Source: Congregibacter variabilis (GTDB taxonomy: Bacteria; Pseudomonadota; Gammaproteobacteria; Pseudomonadales; Halieaceae). Taken from it: DNA of 64,000 bases. The translations under genes were made by a program, and so were the position numbers. The stretch covers positions 3,038,001-3,102,000 of the forward strand of contig NZ_CP136864.1 in the NCBI RefSeq assembly GCF_045689235.1. Direction: 5' to 3'. Of the stretch, positions 13,967 through 22,691 are shown one piece after another; position 1 is the stretch's first letter; every line of letters starts with the position of its first letter. Below the pieces are notes generated by a model. That model worked only from the letters and a program-made list of their open reading frames with translations. It was not told the origin of the DNA and did no database searches.

Positions 13967-16900
13967 TTACTGTTCTCCCAGCGCGATCATATCCATACCC
14001 TGTGCTTTGATTTGCTCGTTAAGGGCAGGCACCTGAGTATTCCAGACATCCTGCAACATCGAGAGCTGGGTCTCCATAGCCGCGCTCAGTTCCGCCTTTA
14101 CTGCCAAAGCACCCTGAGTGGGCGCAGCATCGCCCGTTGCAACCATGCCCATGAGGCTGGTCAGCTTGTTGTTCAGGCGAATCGGGAAGTTAAGTGGATC
14201 CTGGCGGCTTTGGTTCTTGGTCTGGTAAAGAGCTTCTTCTATACCGGTGATGGTCTCACCCAGGCCTAGAACCTTAGCTAGCAGCGCGGAGGGATCGTCT
14301 ACGCTGTCACCATTGTTAACAAGACGTGCTTCCAGAGCATCCAGTTGCGAACGGAAACTACGTATTTGTCCAATCTCACTGTGCGCACGTGACAACATGT
14401 CTCGCGTTTCCAGAACAAAATCAAACTGCGCGGCAAAGTCCTCGGGACTTGCACTGGATCGTGGGTCAGCAACTACCTCAAAGGGGGCCACCTGACGCTC
14501 TCCATCCACACTGAGTTCTGCACGATACATTCCAGGCACAGCTCGAGGGCCGGTCTTCATATCGGACCAGAGAATCAGACCGTCAAAGCGCTGCATGCCC
14601 GGATAGTTGAGATCCCAAATATGGCGATTCAATCCCGCATCAGCTGTCAATACGCGGGTATCAGGCTTGCCCGTTGGGTCTTCGGCAGTTTCTTCATCAT
14701 CCGCGCCGGGCTTACGAGACCAGGTCCAGATGGCTTCCTGGCCACCATCTTTAAACACAGACAGCTCGATGCTCGCATCGTCACTCAGATTTTCTGGAAG
14801 CGAGTAGTAAATCGCCACGCCTTCTTTAGGATTGGTCCCGGCAGGCCCTTTGTTGCGATCCCAGCCCTTGGACAAGATTCGATAAGAGGGCTCGGGTGTA
14901 TAAAGATGCGCCGCCTTTTGATGCTTATTACTGAGCTGCCTAAGGGCGCTCAGATCATCCATGATCCAAAAGCCACGTCCCTGGGTTGCAGCAATCAGGT
15001 CACCGTCCTTGATCTGCATATCGGTCACCGGAACGATAGGCAGATTGAGCTGGATAGGACTCCAGTCACCGCCGTTGTTCAGCGAGTAATAGGCACCACG
15101 CTCGGTGCCGGCAAACAGCAGGCCTTCACGCTGTGGGTCAGCGCGTAGCACTCGTGTGAAGTGGTCGCTGGGAAGGTTTCCATTGATGCGCTTCCAGCTC
15201 TTTCCCCAGTTATCTGTGTAAAAAAGATAGGGCTTGAAGTCATCCATCTTGTAACGCGTAGCGGCCAGATAAGCGCCTCCCTCGTTAAAGGGATCGATAT
15301 CAATACTGTTGACCATGGCCCACTGGGGGAGACCCGAGGGCGTTACGTCTTTCCAGTTCTCGCCGCCATCGCGGGTGACGTGAACCTTGCCATCATCACT
15401 GCCTGCCCAGAGTACGCCGGCTTCGTGATGAGACTCGGTGAGCACAAACACGGTGCCGTAGTACTCAACACCGGTGTCGTCTTTGGTGATCGGGCCGCCG
15501 GATTTGCCCATGCGGCTTTTGTCATTAACCGTGAGGTCCGGGCTGATTTGATCCCAGGTGTAGCCCAGATCGTCGCTACGAAAAACCGCATTGGCTGAGA
15601 CAAACAGTACGTCCGGGTCATGCTTGGAGAAAGCAATGGGGTAGTTCCATTGGAAGCGATACTTTACTTCTGCAGCGCCCCAGCCCATGGGGTTATCGGG
15701 CCATACGTCCAGAGCGCGTCGCTCGCCAGTACGGTGATTGACCAGTCGCATGAGGCCACCGTAGGAGCCGCCTACAACCACATCCGGATCATCGGGCTTG
15801 GCAGCGATGTGTCCGCTCTCGCCTCCAGCGGTGGGATCCCAGTCACGCACGCCAATGGATGAACCCATAGCCGAGCGCGAACGGATGCGTACAGCAGAGT
15901 TGTCCTGCTGGCCGCCAAGCAGGCGGTAGGGGAAGTCGTTGTCGGTAGCAACCCTGTAGAACTGCACCGTCGGTTGATTTGCCTGGGTCGACCAGGTTTT
16001 ACCGCGGTCGTAGGACACGTTGGCGCCGCCATCATTGGACTGGATCATGCGCATGGGATCTGCGGGGTCTATCCACAGGTCGTGGTTGTCCCCGTGCGGT
16101 GTGTCTATCTCGCTAAAGCTTTTGCCGCCGTCCTTGGAAAAATGGAACCGCACGTTAGCAACGTATACAGCTTCTTCATCCACGGGATCAGCGAAGATGC
16201 GGGTGTAATACCAGGCGCGTTGTCGCAGGTTACGGTTCTCGCTGGTCTTGTTCCAGGTTTTACCGCCGTCTTTAGAGCGGAACACGCCACCATCTTCTGC
16301 TTCGATAATTGCATAGACATTCTTGTTGTTACTGGGCGATACGGTCACGCCGCTGATGCCAATAGTGCCTCTGGGCAGCCCTTCGTTGCGGGTTAGCTCT
16401 TCCCAGTTGTCACCGCCGTCCATGCTCTTGTAAAGCCCGGAACCTTCGCCACCACTTTCCAATGAGTAGGGGGTTCGTTTTACCCGCCAGAAGCTGGCAT
16501 ACAGGATGCGAGGGTTGCTGGGATCCATGGCGAGATCAACCGCCCCCACTTCGTTGTTAACAAACAGGACTTTTTCCCAGTTTGCGCCGCCGTCTGTGGT
16601 GCGAAACACACCACGTTGCTCGTTGGGCCCAAACAAGTGCCCCATGACTGCGGCGTAAGCCACGTCGGGGTTGGTAGGATGTATGCGCACTCGCGAGATA
16701 TGCTGCGAATCTTCCAGACCAATGCGTGTCCAGGTATCTCCTGCATCTACCGACTTGTACATACCGTCACCGGGAGAGACGTTGCCACGCACGGTCTTCT
16801 CTCCGGTGCCGACGTAAATAACATTGGGGTCCCACTCGGAGACAGCAACTGCGCCGATTGAGCCGCCAAAATATCCATCAGAAATATTGTCCCAGGACGT

Positions 16901-17164
16901 GCCACCGTTGTCGGTCATCCAAACGCCGCCGCCGGTGGAGCCAAAATAGTACTTGTCCCGGTCACCCGGTAAGCCGGCTACAGCCGCAGAGCGACCGCCG
17001 CGAAAAGGGCCAACCTCTCGCCACTCAAGGGCGCGTATTTCGGCGGGGAAGGTATCCGGATCGATGTCCGCCTGCACGCTCGCACAGCCCAGGCCCGTGG
17101 CGATGACCAGGCTTGCGGCGACGTACAGCGGACGAAAAATGGAGGGACGATTAAGTGACGGCAT
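13967..17164 (-). CDS. Giant exported Asp-box (BNR, sortilin-like) beta-propeller protein 1
   Basis: A 1065-residue exported protein. A signal peptide of about 32 residues (ending SVQA) precedes some 700 residues of repeats with Asp-boxes such as SVDAGDTW, TTDGGANW, SMDGGDNW, SKDGGKTW and TRDGGENW. This pattern matches the ten-bladed VPS10/sortilin N-terminal propeller. The motif TPHGDNHDLWID is shared with the paralogue at 34047. A beta-rich region about residues 750-880 and a helical C-terminus follow. No sialidase catalytic arginine triad or tyrosine is apparent, so it is not called a glycosidase. Its function is unknown, possibly protein binding at the cell surface or in the periplasm. 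AGGAG precedes the ATG. It heads a four-gene leftward operon. Confidence 0.85.
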   Translation of the reverse strand: MPSLNRPSIFRPLYVAASLVIATGLGCASVQADIDPDTFPAEIRALEWREVGPFRGGRSAAVAGLPGDRDKYYFGSTGGGVWMTDNGGTSWDNISDGYFGGSIGAVAVSEWDPNVIYVGTGEKTVRGNVSPGDGMYKSVDAGDTWTRIGLEDSQHISRVRIHPTNPDVAYAAVMGHLFGPNEQRGVFRTTDGGANWEKVLFVNNEVGAVDLAMDPSNPRILYASFWRVKRTPYSLESGGEGSGLYKSMDGGDNWEELTRNEGLPRGTIGISGVTVSPSNNKNVYAIIEAEDGGVFRSKDGGKTWNKTSENRNLRQRAWYYTRIFADPVDEEAVYVANVRFHFSKDGGKSFSEIDTPHGDNHDLWIDPADPMRMIQSNDGGANVSYDRGKTWSTQANQPTVQFYRVATDNDFPYRLLGGQQDNSAVRIRSRSAMGSSIGVRDWDPTAGGESGHIAAKPDDPDVVVGGSYGGLMRLVNHRTGERRALDVWPDNPMGWGAAEVKYRFQWNYPIAFSKHDPDVLFVSANAVFRSDDLGYTWDQISPDLTVNDKSRMGKSGGPITKDDTGVEYYGTVFVLTESHHEAGVLWAGSDDGKVHVTRDGGENWKDVTPSGLPQWAMVNSIDIDPFNEGGAYLAATRYKMDDFKPYLFYTDNWGKSWKRINGNLPSDHFTRVLRADPQREGLLFAGTERGAYYSLNNGGDWSPIQLNLPIVPVTDMQIKDGDLIAATQGRGFWIMDDLSALRQLSNKHQKAAHLYTPEPSYRILSKGWDRNKGPAGTNPKEGVAIYYSLPENLSDDASIELSVFKDGGQEAIWTWSRKPGADDEETAEDPTGKPDTRVLTADAGLNRHIWDLNYPGMQRFDGLILWSDMKTGPRAVPGMYRAELSVDGERQVAPFEVVADPRSSASPEDFAAQFDFVLETRDMLSRAHSEIGQIRSFRSQLDALEARLVNNGDSVDDPSALLAKVLGLGETITGIEEALYQTKNQSRQDPLNFPIRLNNKLTSLMGMVATGDAAPTQGALAVKAELSAAMETQLSMLQDVWNTQVPALNEQIKAQGMDMIALGEQ

Positions 17165-17321
17165 AAAATCTCCTGTCGGCTTTTTATGAGCAAATTTTTA
17201 TCGGACGCAGACCCTACCACAGGAGCCGACGGAACTTTACTATGCAGGCACAGCAAAGTGGTCCCGGCGCTTTGACACAAGCCAGGCAAGGCGCCCCGAC
17301 GAATAACAGGAGTTTCTTTGT

Positions 17322-18137
17322 ATGTCAGATGCCGCTCAAGACATGGATACACCGCTTACGGAAGCCACAGGCAACAATGTGCGCTGGATTACCCTTAATC
17401 GAGAGAAACAGCGCAATCCTTTGTCACTGTTGATGCTCAATACACTCATAGAAGCGCTGGATCGGGCCGGAGCTGACCCCTCGGTACGCGCTATTGTGAT
17501 TGCTGCCAGAGGACCGGTATTTTCTGCAGGACACGATCTGCGGGAAATGAGTCAAGGTGATGGCGAAGGCCGGGATTCACAGATCGCACGATTGCGCGAG
17601 ATTCTCGACACCTGCTCCCGGATGATGCTCGGGATCGTTAATTCTCCGAAAGCCATCATCGCCTGTGTGCAGGGCACGGCAACCGCGGCTGGATGTCAGC
17701 TCGTATCGGCCTGTGACCTTGCCATTGCTGCAAATACAGCGACGTTTTGCACCCCCGGCGTCAATATGGGGGGGTTCTGCACAACACCTCTGGTGGGCAT
17801 TGGCCGAAATGTACATCGCAAACATGCCATGGCCCTGGCATTGACCGGTGACGCTTTTAGTGCCGAAGACGCCGTTCGCTTTGGCCTGATCAACGAGTGC
17901 GTCCCGGTCGAATTTCTGGTGGAGCGAACCACTGAATTGGCAGAGCGCATTGCTGCAAAGTCTGCGCAGGGTATTCGCAACGGCAAAGCTGATTTTTATC
18001 GTCAGATTGATATGCCCATAGAGGATGCCTTTGCTTACGCCAACGAGGCTATGGTTCGGGCTATGACCTCGGCGGATGCTGAGGAGGGTAAGGCGGCATT
18101 TTTCGAAAAGCGCCAGCCTAACTGGGGAGACGCCTGA
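17322..18137 (+). CDS. Enoyl-CoA hydratase/isomerase family protein (ECHDC3-like)
   Basis: A 271-residue crotonase-fold protein. SAGHDLREM at about 68-76 forms the first oxyanion-hole strand, and the VQGTATAAGCQLVSACDLAIA region holds the second. CTPGVNMGGFCTTP and the FGLINECVP segment are typical of the ECHDC3 branch. The glutamate pair of true hydratases is not obvious, so the reaction (hydration, isomerisation or another) is left open. It starts at ATG 17322 behind ACAGGAG. A small CoA-binding protein follows after five bases, and the two probably form an operon in acyl-CoA metabolism. Confidence 0.88.
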   Translation: MSDAAQDMDTPLTEATGNNVRWITLNREKQRNPLSLLMLNTLIEALDRAGADPSVRAIVIAARGPVFSAGHDLREMSQGDGEGRDSQIARLREILDTCSRMMLGIVNSPKAIIACVQGTATAAGCQLVSACDLAIAANTATFCTPGVNMGGFCTTPLVGIGRNVHRKHAMALALTGDAFSAEDAVRFGLINECVPVEFLVERTTELAERIAAKSAQGIRNGKADFYRQIDMPIEDAFAYANEAMVRAMTSADAEEGKAAFFEKRQPNWGDA

Positions 18138-18142
18138 GTCTC

Positions 18143-18571
18143 ATGTCGCTGAGTTCTGACGAGGAAATTGCCGAGGTTTTACGCTCCGTAAAGACCGTGG
18201 CTGTATTGGGCGCCAGTCACAAGCCAGAGCGCCCGAGCTACGGTGTTATGCAGTTTCTGCTGCGCAAGGGCTACACCGTTTTCCCCGTAAATCCCGGACT
18301 TGCCGGCACAGAGCTATTGGGCCAGCGAGTGTATGGGGCTCTTATCGATATTCCACAGCCGGTGGATATGGTGGACGTGTTTCGTAATGCGAGCTTTCTT
18401 CCCCAGATCGTCGAGGAAGTGATTCAGTGCAAGGTCGGGATCCTATGGACGCAGCTGGAGGTCATTGATCGTGATGCGGCAATGCACGCAGAAGCACAGG
18501 GCATTCGTGTGGTGATGGATCGCTGTCCGGCTATTGAATGGCCGCGGCTAAAAGCGGCGGCTTTGCTTTAG
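18143..18571 (+). CDS. YccU-type CoA-binding protein
   Basis: A 142-residue single Rossmann-like CoA-binding domain. VAVLGASHKPERPSYGVMQF (about 19-38), GYTVFPVNPGL and the final GIRVVMDRCPAIEW are the conserved segments of the family. It has no ligase domain, so it probably binds a CoA thioester or CoA itself, and the biological role is unclear. It follows the enoyl-CoA hydratase-like gene by five bases. Its TAG overlaps the stop codon of the convergent kinase-like gene. Confidence 0.88.
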   Translation: MSLSSDEEIAEVLRSVKTVAVLGASHKPERPSYGVMQFLLRKGYTVFPVNPGLAGTELLGQRVYGALIDIPQPVDMVDVFRNASFLPQIVEEVIQCKVGILWTQLEVIDRDAAMHAEAQGIRVVMDRCPAIEWPRLKAAALL

Positions 18572-19077
18572 TTATCAACAGCGGCTTGCAGTAAGGGATC
18601 TGTGGGCGTGGTGATCCGAGCCTTCTTTCCCGCAAATACCTCATAAAGCGCCGAGTGGGCAGCTCTCGAACAAACGTCATCTCGCTCGGGATAGTCTTTT
18701 ATCCAGTCCACCAGCATATTCAGGTTCGCGTCCTGTGCTTTTTTTGAGGCGTACTTATGCGGCTCAAAGGGGCGTGCATATGCATGCGCTATGCAATCTT
18801 CTACCGACAGATCAAGAAACATAAGTTGGCTGGCAAACGGCATTGCTAAAGCAATCAGGTCTGCATAGCAGCCTTCGATGACCCAGTCCTCATGCGATTG
18901 CGCAAATGCGATGATTTCTAGCTCTGACTCCTGCAGCGGTTTCCGCTGAGGCGGCTTTGTTGCCTGCCAGGCGAGGGTGTCCAGGTCGAGGTGGGAAAGT
19001 CCGGCATCGGTGGACATTCGCAAAGCCAATGTCGATTTACCCGAGCCGGAGTTTCCAAATATCACTACCTTAGCCAA
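18568..19077 (-). CDS. P-loop nucleoside/shikimate kinase-like ATPase
   Basis: A 169-residue protein with Walker A GNSGSGKST at residues 8-16, an early HLDLDTLAW segment and DWVIEGCYADLI, the pattern of small adenylate kinase-like proteins sometimes named DNA topology modulation protein FlaR. There is no clear shikimate or AMP-binding signature, so the phosphate acceptor is unknown. The start is a TTG at 19077. A GTG four codons later would cut into the P-loop strand. It lies alone between convergent and mscL genes. Confidence 0.8.
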   Translation of the reverse strand: MAKVVIFGNSGSGKSTLALRMSTDAGLSHLDLDTLAWQATKPPQRKPLQESELEIIAFAQSHEDWVIEGCYADLIALAMPFASQLMFLDLSVEDCIAHAYARPFEPHKYASKKAQDANLNMLVDWIKDYPERDDVCSRAAHSALYEVFAGKKARITTPTDPLLQAAVDN

Positions 19078-19128
19078 TGTATTGGCCCTGGTTCTCTGTC
19101 CTAGCGTACTGGTCGGTTTGCTTGAGCT

Positions 19129-19590
19129 CTAGCTGCCGTCACTGGGAAGCTCTGAGGTGCAGTTACCGCAGCGCGTAGCTTTGATGGGAATGCTTGAACA
19201 GCAAAAAGGGCAGTCTTTTGTCGTGGGCTCTTCCGGCGGAGCTTCTTCTTCAGCCTGAAGCTTGTTAATGGATCGAATGAGCAGGAAGACCGCAAATGCG
19301 ACGATGACGAAGCTGAACACCGCATTGAAGAACAGGCCATAACTAATGGTAACGGCACCGGCTTCCTGAGCTACGGCCAAGGTGCTGTAAGGGCCAGCGG
19401 TAGTTCCCTCTTTTAAGGTGAGGAAGAGATTTGAAAAATCGACCCCGCCTAGCAACAGACCTATGGGTGGCATGATGACGTCGGCGACGAGGCTCTTTAC
19501 GATGGTGCCAAAGGCGCCGCCAATGATAATGCCGACGGCCATGTCAACGACGTTGCCGCGCATGGCAAATTTTTTAAATTCCTGAAGCAT
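19129..19590 (-). CDS. mscL: Large-conductance mechanosensitive channel MscL with C-terminal zinc ribbon
   Basis: A 153-residue pentameric pressure-release channel of the inner membrane. The N-terminal EFKKFAMRGNVVDMAVGIIIG, TM1 with its glycine-rich gate, the LLLGGVDFSNLF loop and TM2 (about 84-108) are standard. After TM2 the usual helical bundle is short and is followed by a Cys-rich ribbon: Cys127-x2-Cys130 (with Cys131) and Cys141-x2-Cys144. The zinc-ribbon reading follows from the paired CxxC motifs. It protects against osmotic downshock, which suits a marine organism. It is monocistronic. Confidence 0.95.
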   Translation of the reverse strand: MLQEFKKFAMRGNVVDMAVGIIIGGAFGTIVKSLVADVIMPPIGLLLGGVDFSNLFLTLKEGTTAGPYSTLAVAQEAGAVTISYGLFFNAVFSFVIVAFAVFLLIRSINKLQAEEEAPPEEPTTKDCPFCCSSIPIKATRCGNCTSELPSDGS

Positions 19591-19708
19591 AGTGCGTCCC
19601 TCCGCTTTGGTTTATTGGATTGTTATTGGCACAAAAACACACCCGTTTTACCGGCGGGCTCGAGCGTCATGATATCGCATCATTAGTCCCGGATTGTCCG
19701 TTTTTTTC

Positions 19709-21184
19709 TCAGTCTTTAGCTGCCCTCGGCGAGCAAATAGCATCCGCTTCTATCTCGACCAGGTACTCGTCACCCACCAGCTCGGCTCGCACGAGGGTGT
19801 TGGCCGGCTGGATATGTCCAAAGCGCTCCCCATGTACCCGCGACACCGCTTCCCAATCGTCCATGTTGCGGATGAAGATACGGGTGCGGACCACATTCTC
19901 CAGACTACCGCCCAGCGATTGCAATGCGCCTTCTAATTTGTCGATCACGTAGTGAGTTTGCGCCACGGGATCGCCTTTACCAATAACGCGATCATGGTGT
20001 GTAGCGGTGGTGCCCGAGACATAAATGGCGTCGCCTTTGCGAACTGCTCGGGAAAAACCCGCCAGATCTTCCCAGATGGTTCCGCTGAGGGCCAGAGTTT
20101 GTCCGTCGGATCCGGGGACCGTTGGGTAGGGCGGGGGGAGCGTTTCAATATGATGGCTCAAATCTCCGGACGCCGTTAGAAAAGGCGGCTTTCGATATTC
20201 GTCTCCACAATCTCCGTGAATAGCGGTGAGTGTTGCGAGCGCGCCCTCAATGGCAGCACGACTACTCTGGGTCAAGTTGAAGTCGAGCAACTGTTTGTTG
20301 CTGTTGATGTGCTCGCTCTGGCCCAGACGTGCGCCGATGATTACTGCGCCCACACCGGTTTGTTCCAGAATAAAACGACTGGCGATGTTCGCTATGGACA
20401 CTTCGTGTTCTTGAGCCGAATTGTCGAGCACTGCAAGAAGGCTCTGAAAGCGCTCCCAACCTCCCGCCTCATCAATGTACCGCTTGTACTTCATTTGTGA
20501 CCAGGTAGTGAGTGCAGCCTGATCCGGTTCTGCTGTGTTGAGCCAACGCTCGGACAAAAAGCCGCCTGCGAGCGTGCCAAAAGCGAGGAGTTTGACGTTT
20601 CTTTCCTCGCAGAGCTCGAGCATGCCGTTTGCGGCCCGCTGATCCAGCAAAGAAAAACACACCTGATTGGACACAATATCAATGCCTGACTCCAGAACGA
20701 CTCGCAGATGGGCGGTGTCAAAGTTGGTCAGGCCAAGGTGTGCAATCAGACCCTCCTCCTGAAGCTCTTTCAGATAGCTAAGGTCGTCAAGGTAGCTAGG
20801 GTCGGCGTAGTTCCAGGCGTGATACTGCAACAGCTGCAGCTGATTAGTCTGCAGGCGATCCAGCGCGCGTTGTACGGCTTCGCGAACAGTCTCGCGACTG
20901 GAGCCTCCGGGCTTGGGGACCCACTTGGTCAGCAGTTGTGCAGCTTCGCCGTTGAGATAGTTGCGGGCGAAGTGGCCGGCTATCTCTTCGGACGACCCGT
21001 AGTGATCCGCCATATCAAAGGTGCACAGGCCCGCGGCCGTATAGGCCTGCATGCTGCGCGCAGACTCGTCGAGATTTACCGCTTCACCGTTCCTTTCCAT
21101 ATCGGCGATCTGCCAAAGACCCGTGATAACACGGGAGATGCGCAGGTCCGGTGCCAAGTCTGTGTAGCGTTCCTGAGAACTCAT
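19709..21184 (-). CDS. Aldo/keto reductase fused to a RidA-like domain
   Basis: A 491-residue two-domain protein. Residues 1 to about 335 are an aldo/keto reductase with the catalytic tetrad Asp57, Tyr62, Lys87 and His122 (FDMADHYGSSEE, LTKWVPK, LQYHAWNY). Residues about 370-487 are a RidA/YjgF domain (VRKGDAIYVSGTTA, NVVRTRIFIRNMDD, YLVEIEA). RidA enamine/imine deaminases need an arginine in PARS. Here the position reads PAN (Asn462), so classical deaminase activity is doubtful. A reductase joined to an imine-related domain suggests work on reactive carbonyl or imine products (inference). The start ATG lies two bases after the permease stop, so it is the third gene of an aminopeptidase-permease operon. 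Confidence 0.9.
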   Translation of the reverse strand: MSSQERYTDLAPDLRISRVITGLWQIADMERNGEAVNLDESARSMQAYTAAGLCTFDMADHYGSSEEIAGHFARNYLNGEAAQLLTKWVPKPGGSSRETVREAVQRALDRLQTNQLQLLQYHAWNYADPSYLDDLSYLKELQEEGLIAHLGLTNFDTAHLRVVLESGIDIVSNQVCFSLLDQRAANGMLELCEERNVKLLAFGTLAGGFLSERWLNTAEPDQAALTTWSQMKYKRYIDEAGGWERFQSLLAVLDNSAQEHEVSIANIASRFILEQTGVGAVIIGARLGQSEHINSNKQLLDFNLTQSSRAAIEGALATLTAIHGDCGDEYRKPPFLTASGDLSHHIETLPPPYPTVPGSDGQTLALSGTIWEDLAGFSRAVRKGDAIYVSGTTATHHDRVIGKGDPVAQTHYVIDKLEGALQSLGGSLENVVRTRIFIRNMDDWEAVSRVHGERFGHIQPANTLVRAELVGDEYLVEIEADAICSPRAAKD

Positions 21185-21186
21185 TA

Positions 21187-22689
21187 TTACTCCGGTGGCA
21201 ATTGCTCAAAAAGTTGTTTTAGATCCGCGCCGCTTTCCTTGAGTTTCCGTCGTTCCAGAAAGTAAATGGCGCTGCCGATACCCATCACGATGAGCCAAAT
21301 AGGTGTTGAGTGAAAGTACCAGGCGGACAATTCCGTGCTCAGATCCTTGGAAGTATGGATGATCAAAAAGCCTGCGAGCAGGAAGATACCCAACCAGGCC
21401 AATACCAGTTGCGACGGTCTATGGCTGAGCACCGTAATACGCTTTGCCAGTTCGGGATTGCGCCTTGGGAGCGTTATTACAGTGAGGCACATGAGCAGAA
21501 AATTCACGAGCATCGACGTGACCATAATGTCGATACCAAGGAAAAAGTCGCTGGCAAAGTGACTGCCTAAAATCCCCATGGTTGCCATAACACCACTGAC
21601 GATTATGGCTGTTTGAGGTGTGTGGCGGCGGGGGTGAACGGTCCCCAGCGCCCGAGGAAAAATACCGTCTTTGGCCCAGGCAAACATCAGTCGAGATACG
21701 GCCAATAGCATGGCCGGGAGGTCATTCAGAAGTGCAATGGCGGCGCCAGCAATAATGGCAACGGCCCAGGCACCGGGAAGTACGTAGCCCAGTAAACCCG
21801 GCGCGGTCACATCCCTTTGCAGCGATTCGTCGGCGACAAACTGCCAGGGAACGGTGTGATACACCGCGGAGGTAAACAGAAAATAAAATGAGCCCACACT
21901 GAGCATTGCGATGCCAATTGCCAAAGGAAGATTGCGGCCGGGGTTCCGCGCTTCGCCTCCCGCCTGGGCAATGGAATCAAAGCCGATAAAACTTGAGAAC
22001 AAAATGGCGGCAGCCGCCAAAAATGTTCTCAGATCAAATGCCGAGTCAGTGCCCTGCGCCAAGACTCTGCCTTCCCGCTCCAACAAGCCGGACGCGAAGT
22101 CTGCGCTGTCGTGAGAAAAGCCCGCCACCACAACGATAGCGCCTAAGCTGAACATCATAAGCATCAGGGGTATGAGAGTGCGTGCGTAGAACCGCGACCC
22201 CAGAAGATTGGTGCCTACAAAGCTCCAAAGCATCGCCAGGGCGAGACTCACCCTTACAGCGCCATTATCGAGCAGGACCGCCGTATCGGTCCACTGCAAT
22301 GCCAGAGCAATGTCACGAAGAAAGGGCACGATGATGTAGGCAATGACACCGATGACAATAGATAACCCAAACCACTGAGAGAAGCTGGCGACAAAGCCCA
22401 GGTACGGGCTCAGGCCACGGCTGGCGTAAAGATAGCTGCCACCCGCGCGGGGCATGGCCGAGGCCAGAATCGCGTAGGCCAAAGCTGCCAGTATTGCGGG
22501 TAGGGCGGCGAACAGAAATGCCGGGAGTACCCACGAACCGATCCCCGGAACATTTCGCTGGATCATAAACGGCACGACATAGACCGAGGCGCCGAGCATG
22601 GAGCAAATACCGGTGGCCGCCAGAGCCCCCAGACCAAGCTCCCGTCTTAGCCCTGTGTTGCCCGGCGATTGCACGTCTACTTCAGTCAT
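21187..22689 (-). CDS. APC-superfamily amino acid permease
   Basis: A 500-residue inner-membrane transporter with about twelve helices. The N-terminal GALAATGICSMLGASVYVVPF matches the unwound first helix of APC carriers (GxG-like backbone), and FIGFDSIAQAGGEARNPGRN in the middle is the strongly conserved TM6 to loop region. Import of an amino acid with protons is the usual role, and the substrate is not visible. It is the second gene of three with two-base gaps on either side, behind a lipoprotein aminopeptidase that could supply it. Confidence 0.9.
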   Translation of the reverse strand: MTEVDVQSPGNTGLRRELGLGALAATGICSMLGASVYVVPFMIQRNVPGIGSWVLPAFLFAALPAILAALAYAILASAMPRAGGSYLYASRGLSPYLGFVASFSQWFGLSIVIGVIAYIIVPFLRDIALALQWTDTAVLLDNGAVRVSLALAMLWSFVGTNLLGSRFYARTLIPLMLMMFSLGAIVVVAGFSHDSADFASGLLEREGRVLAQGTDSAFDLRTFLAAAAILFSSFIGFDSIAQAGGEARNPGRNLPLAIGIAMLSVGSFYFLFTSAVYHTVPWQFVADESLQRDVTAPGLLGYVLPGAWAVAIIAGAAIALLNDLPAMLLAVSRLMFAWAKDGIFPRALGTVHPRRHTPQTAIIVSGVMATMGILGSHFASDFFLGIDIMVTSMLVNFLLMCLTVITLPRRNPELAKRITVLSHRPSQLVLAWLGIFLLAGFLIIHTSKDLSTELSAWYFHSTPIWLIVMGIGSAIYFLERRKLKESGADLKQLFEQLPPE

Positions 22690-22691
22690 CG

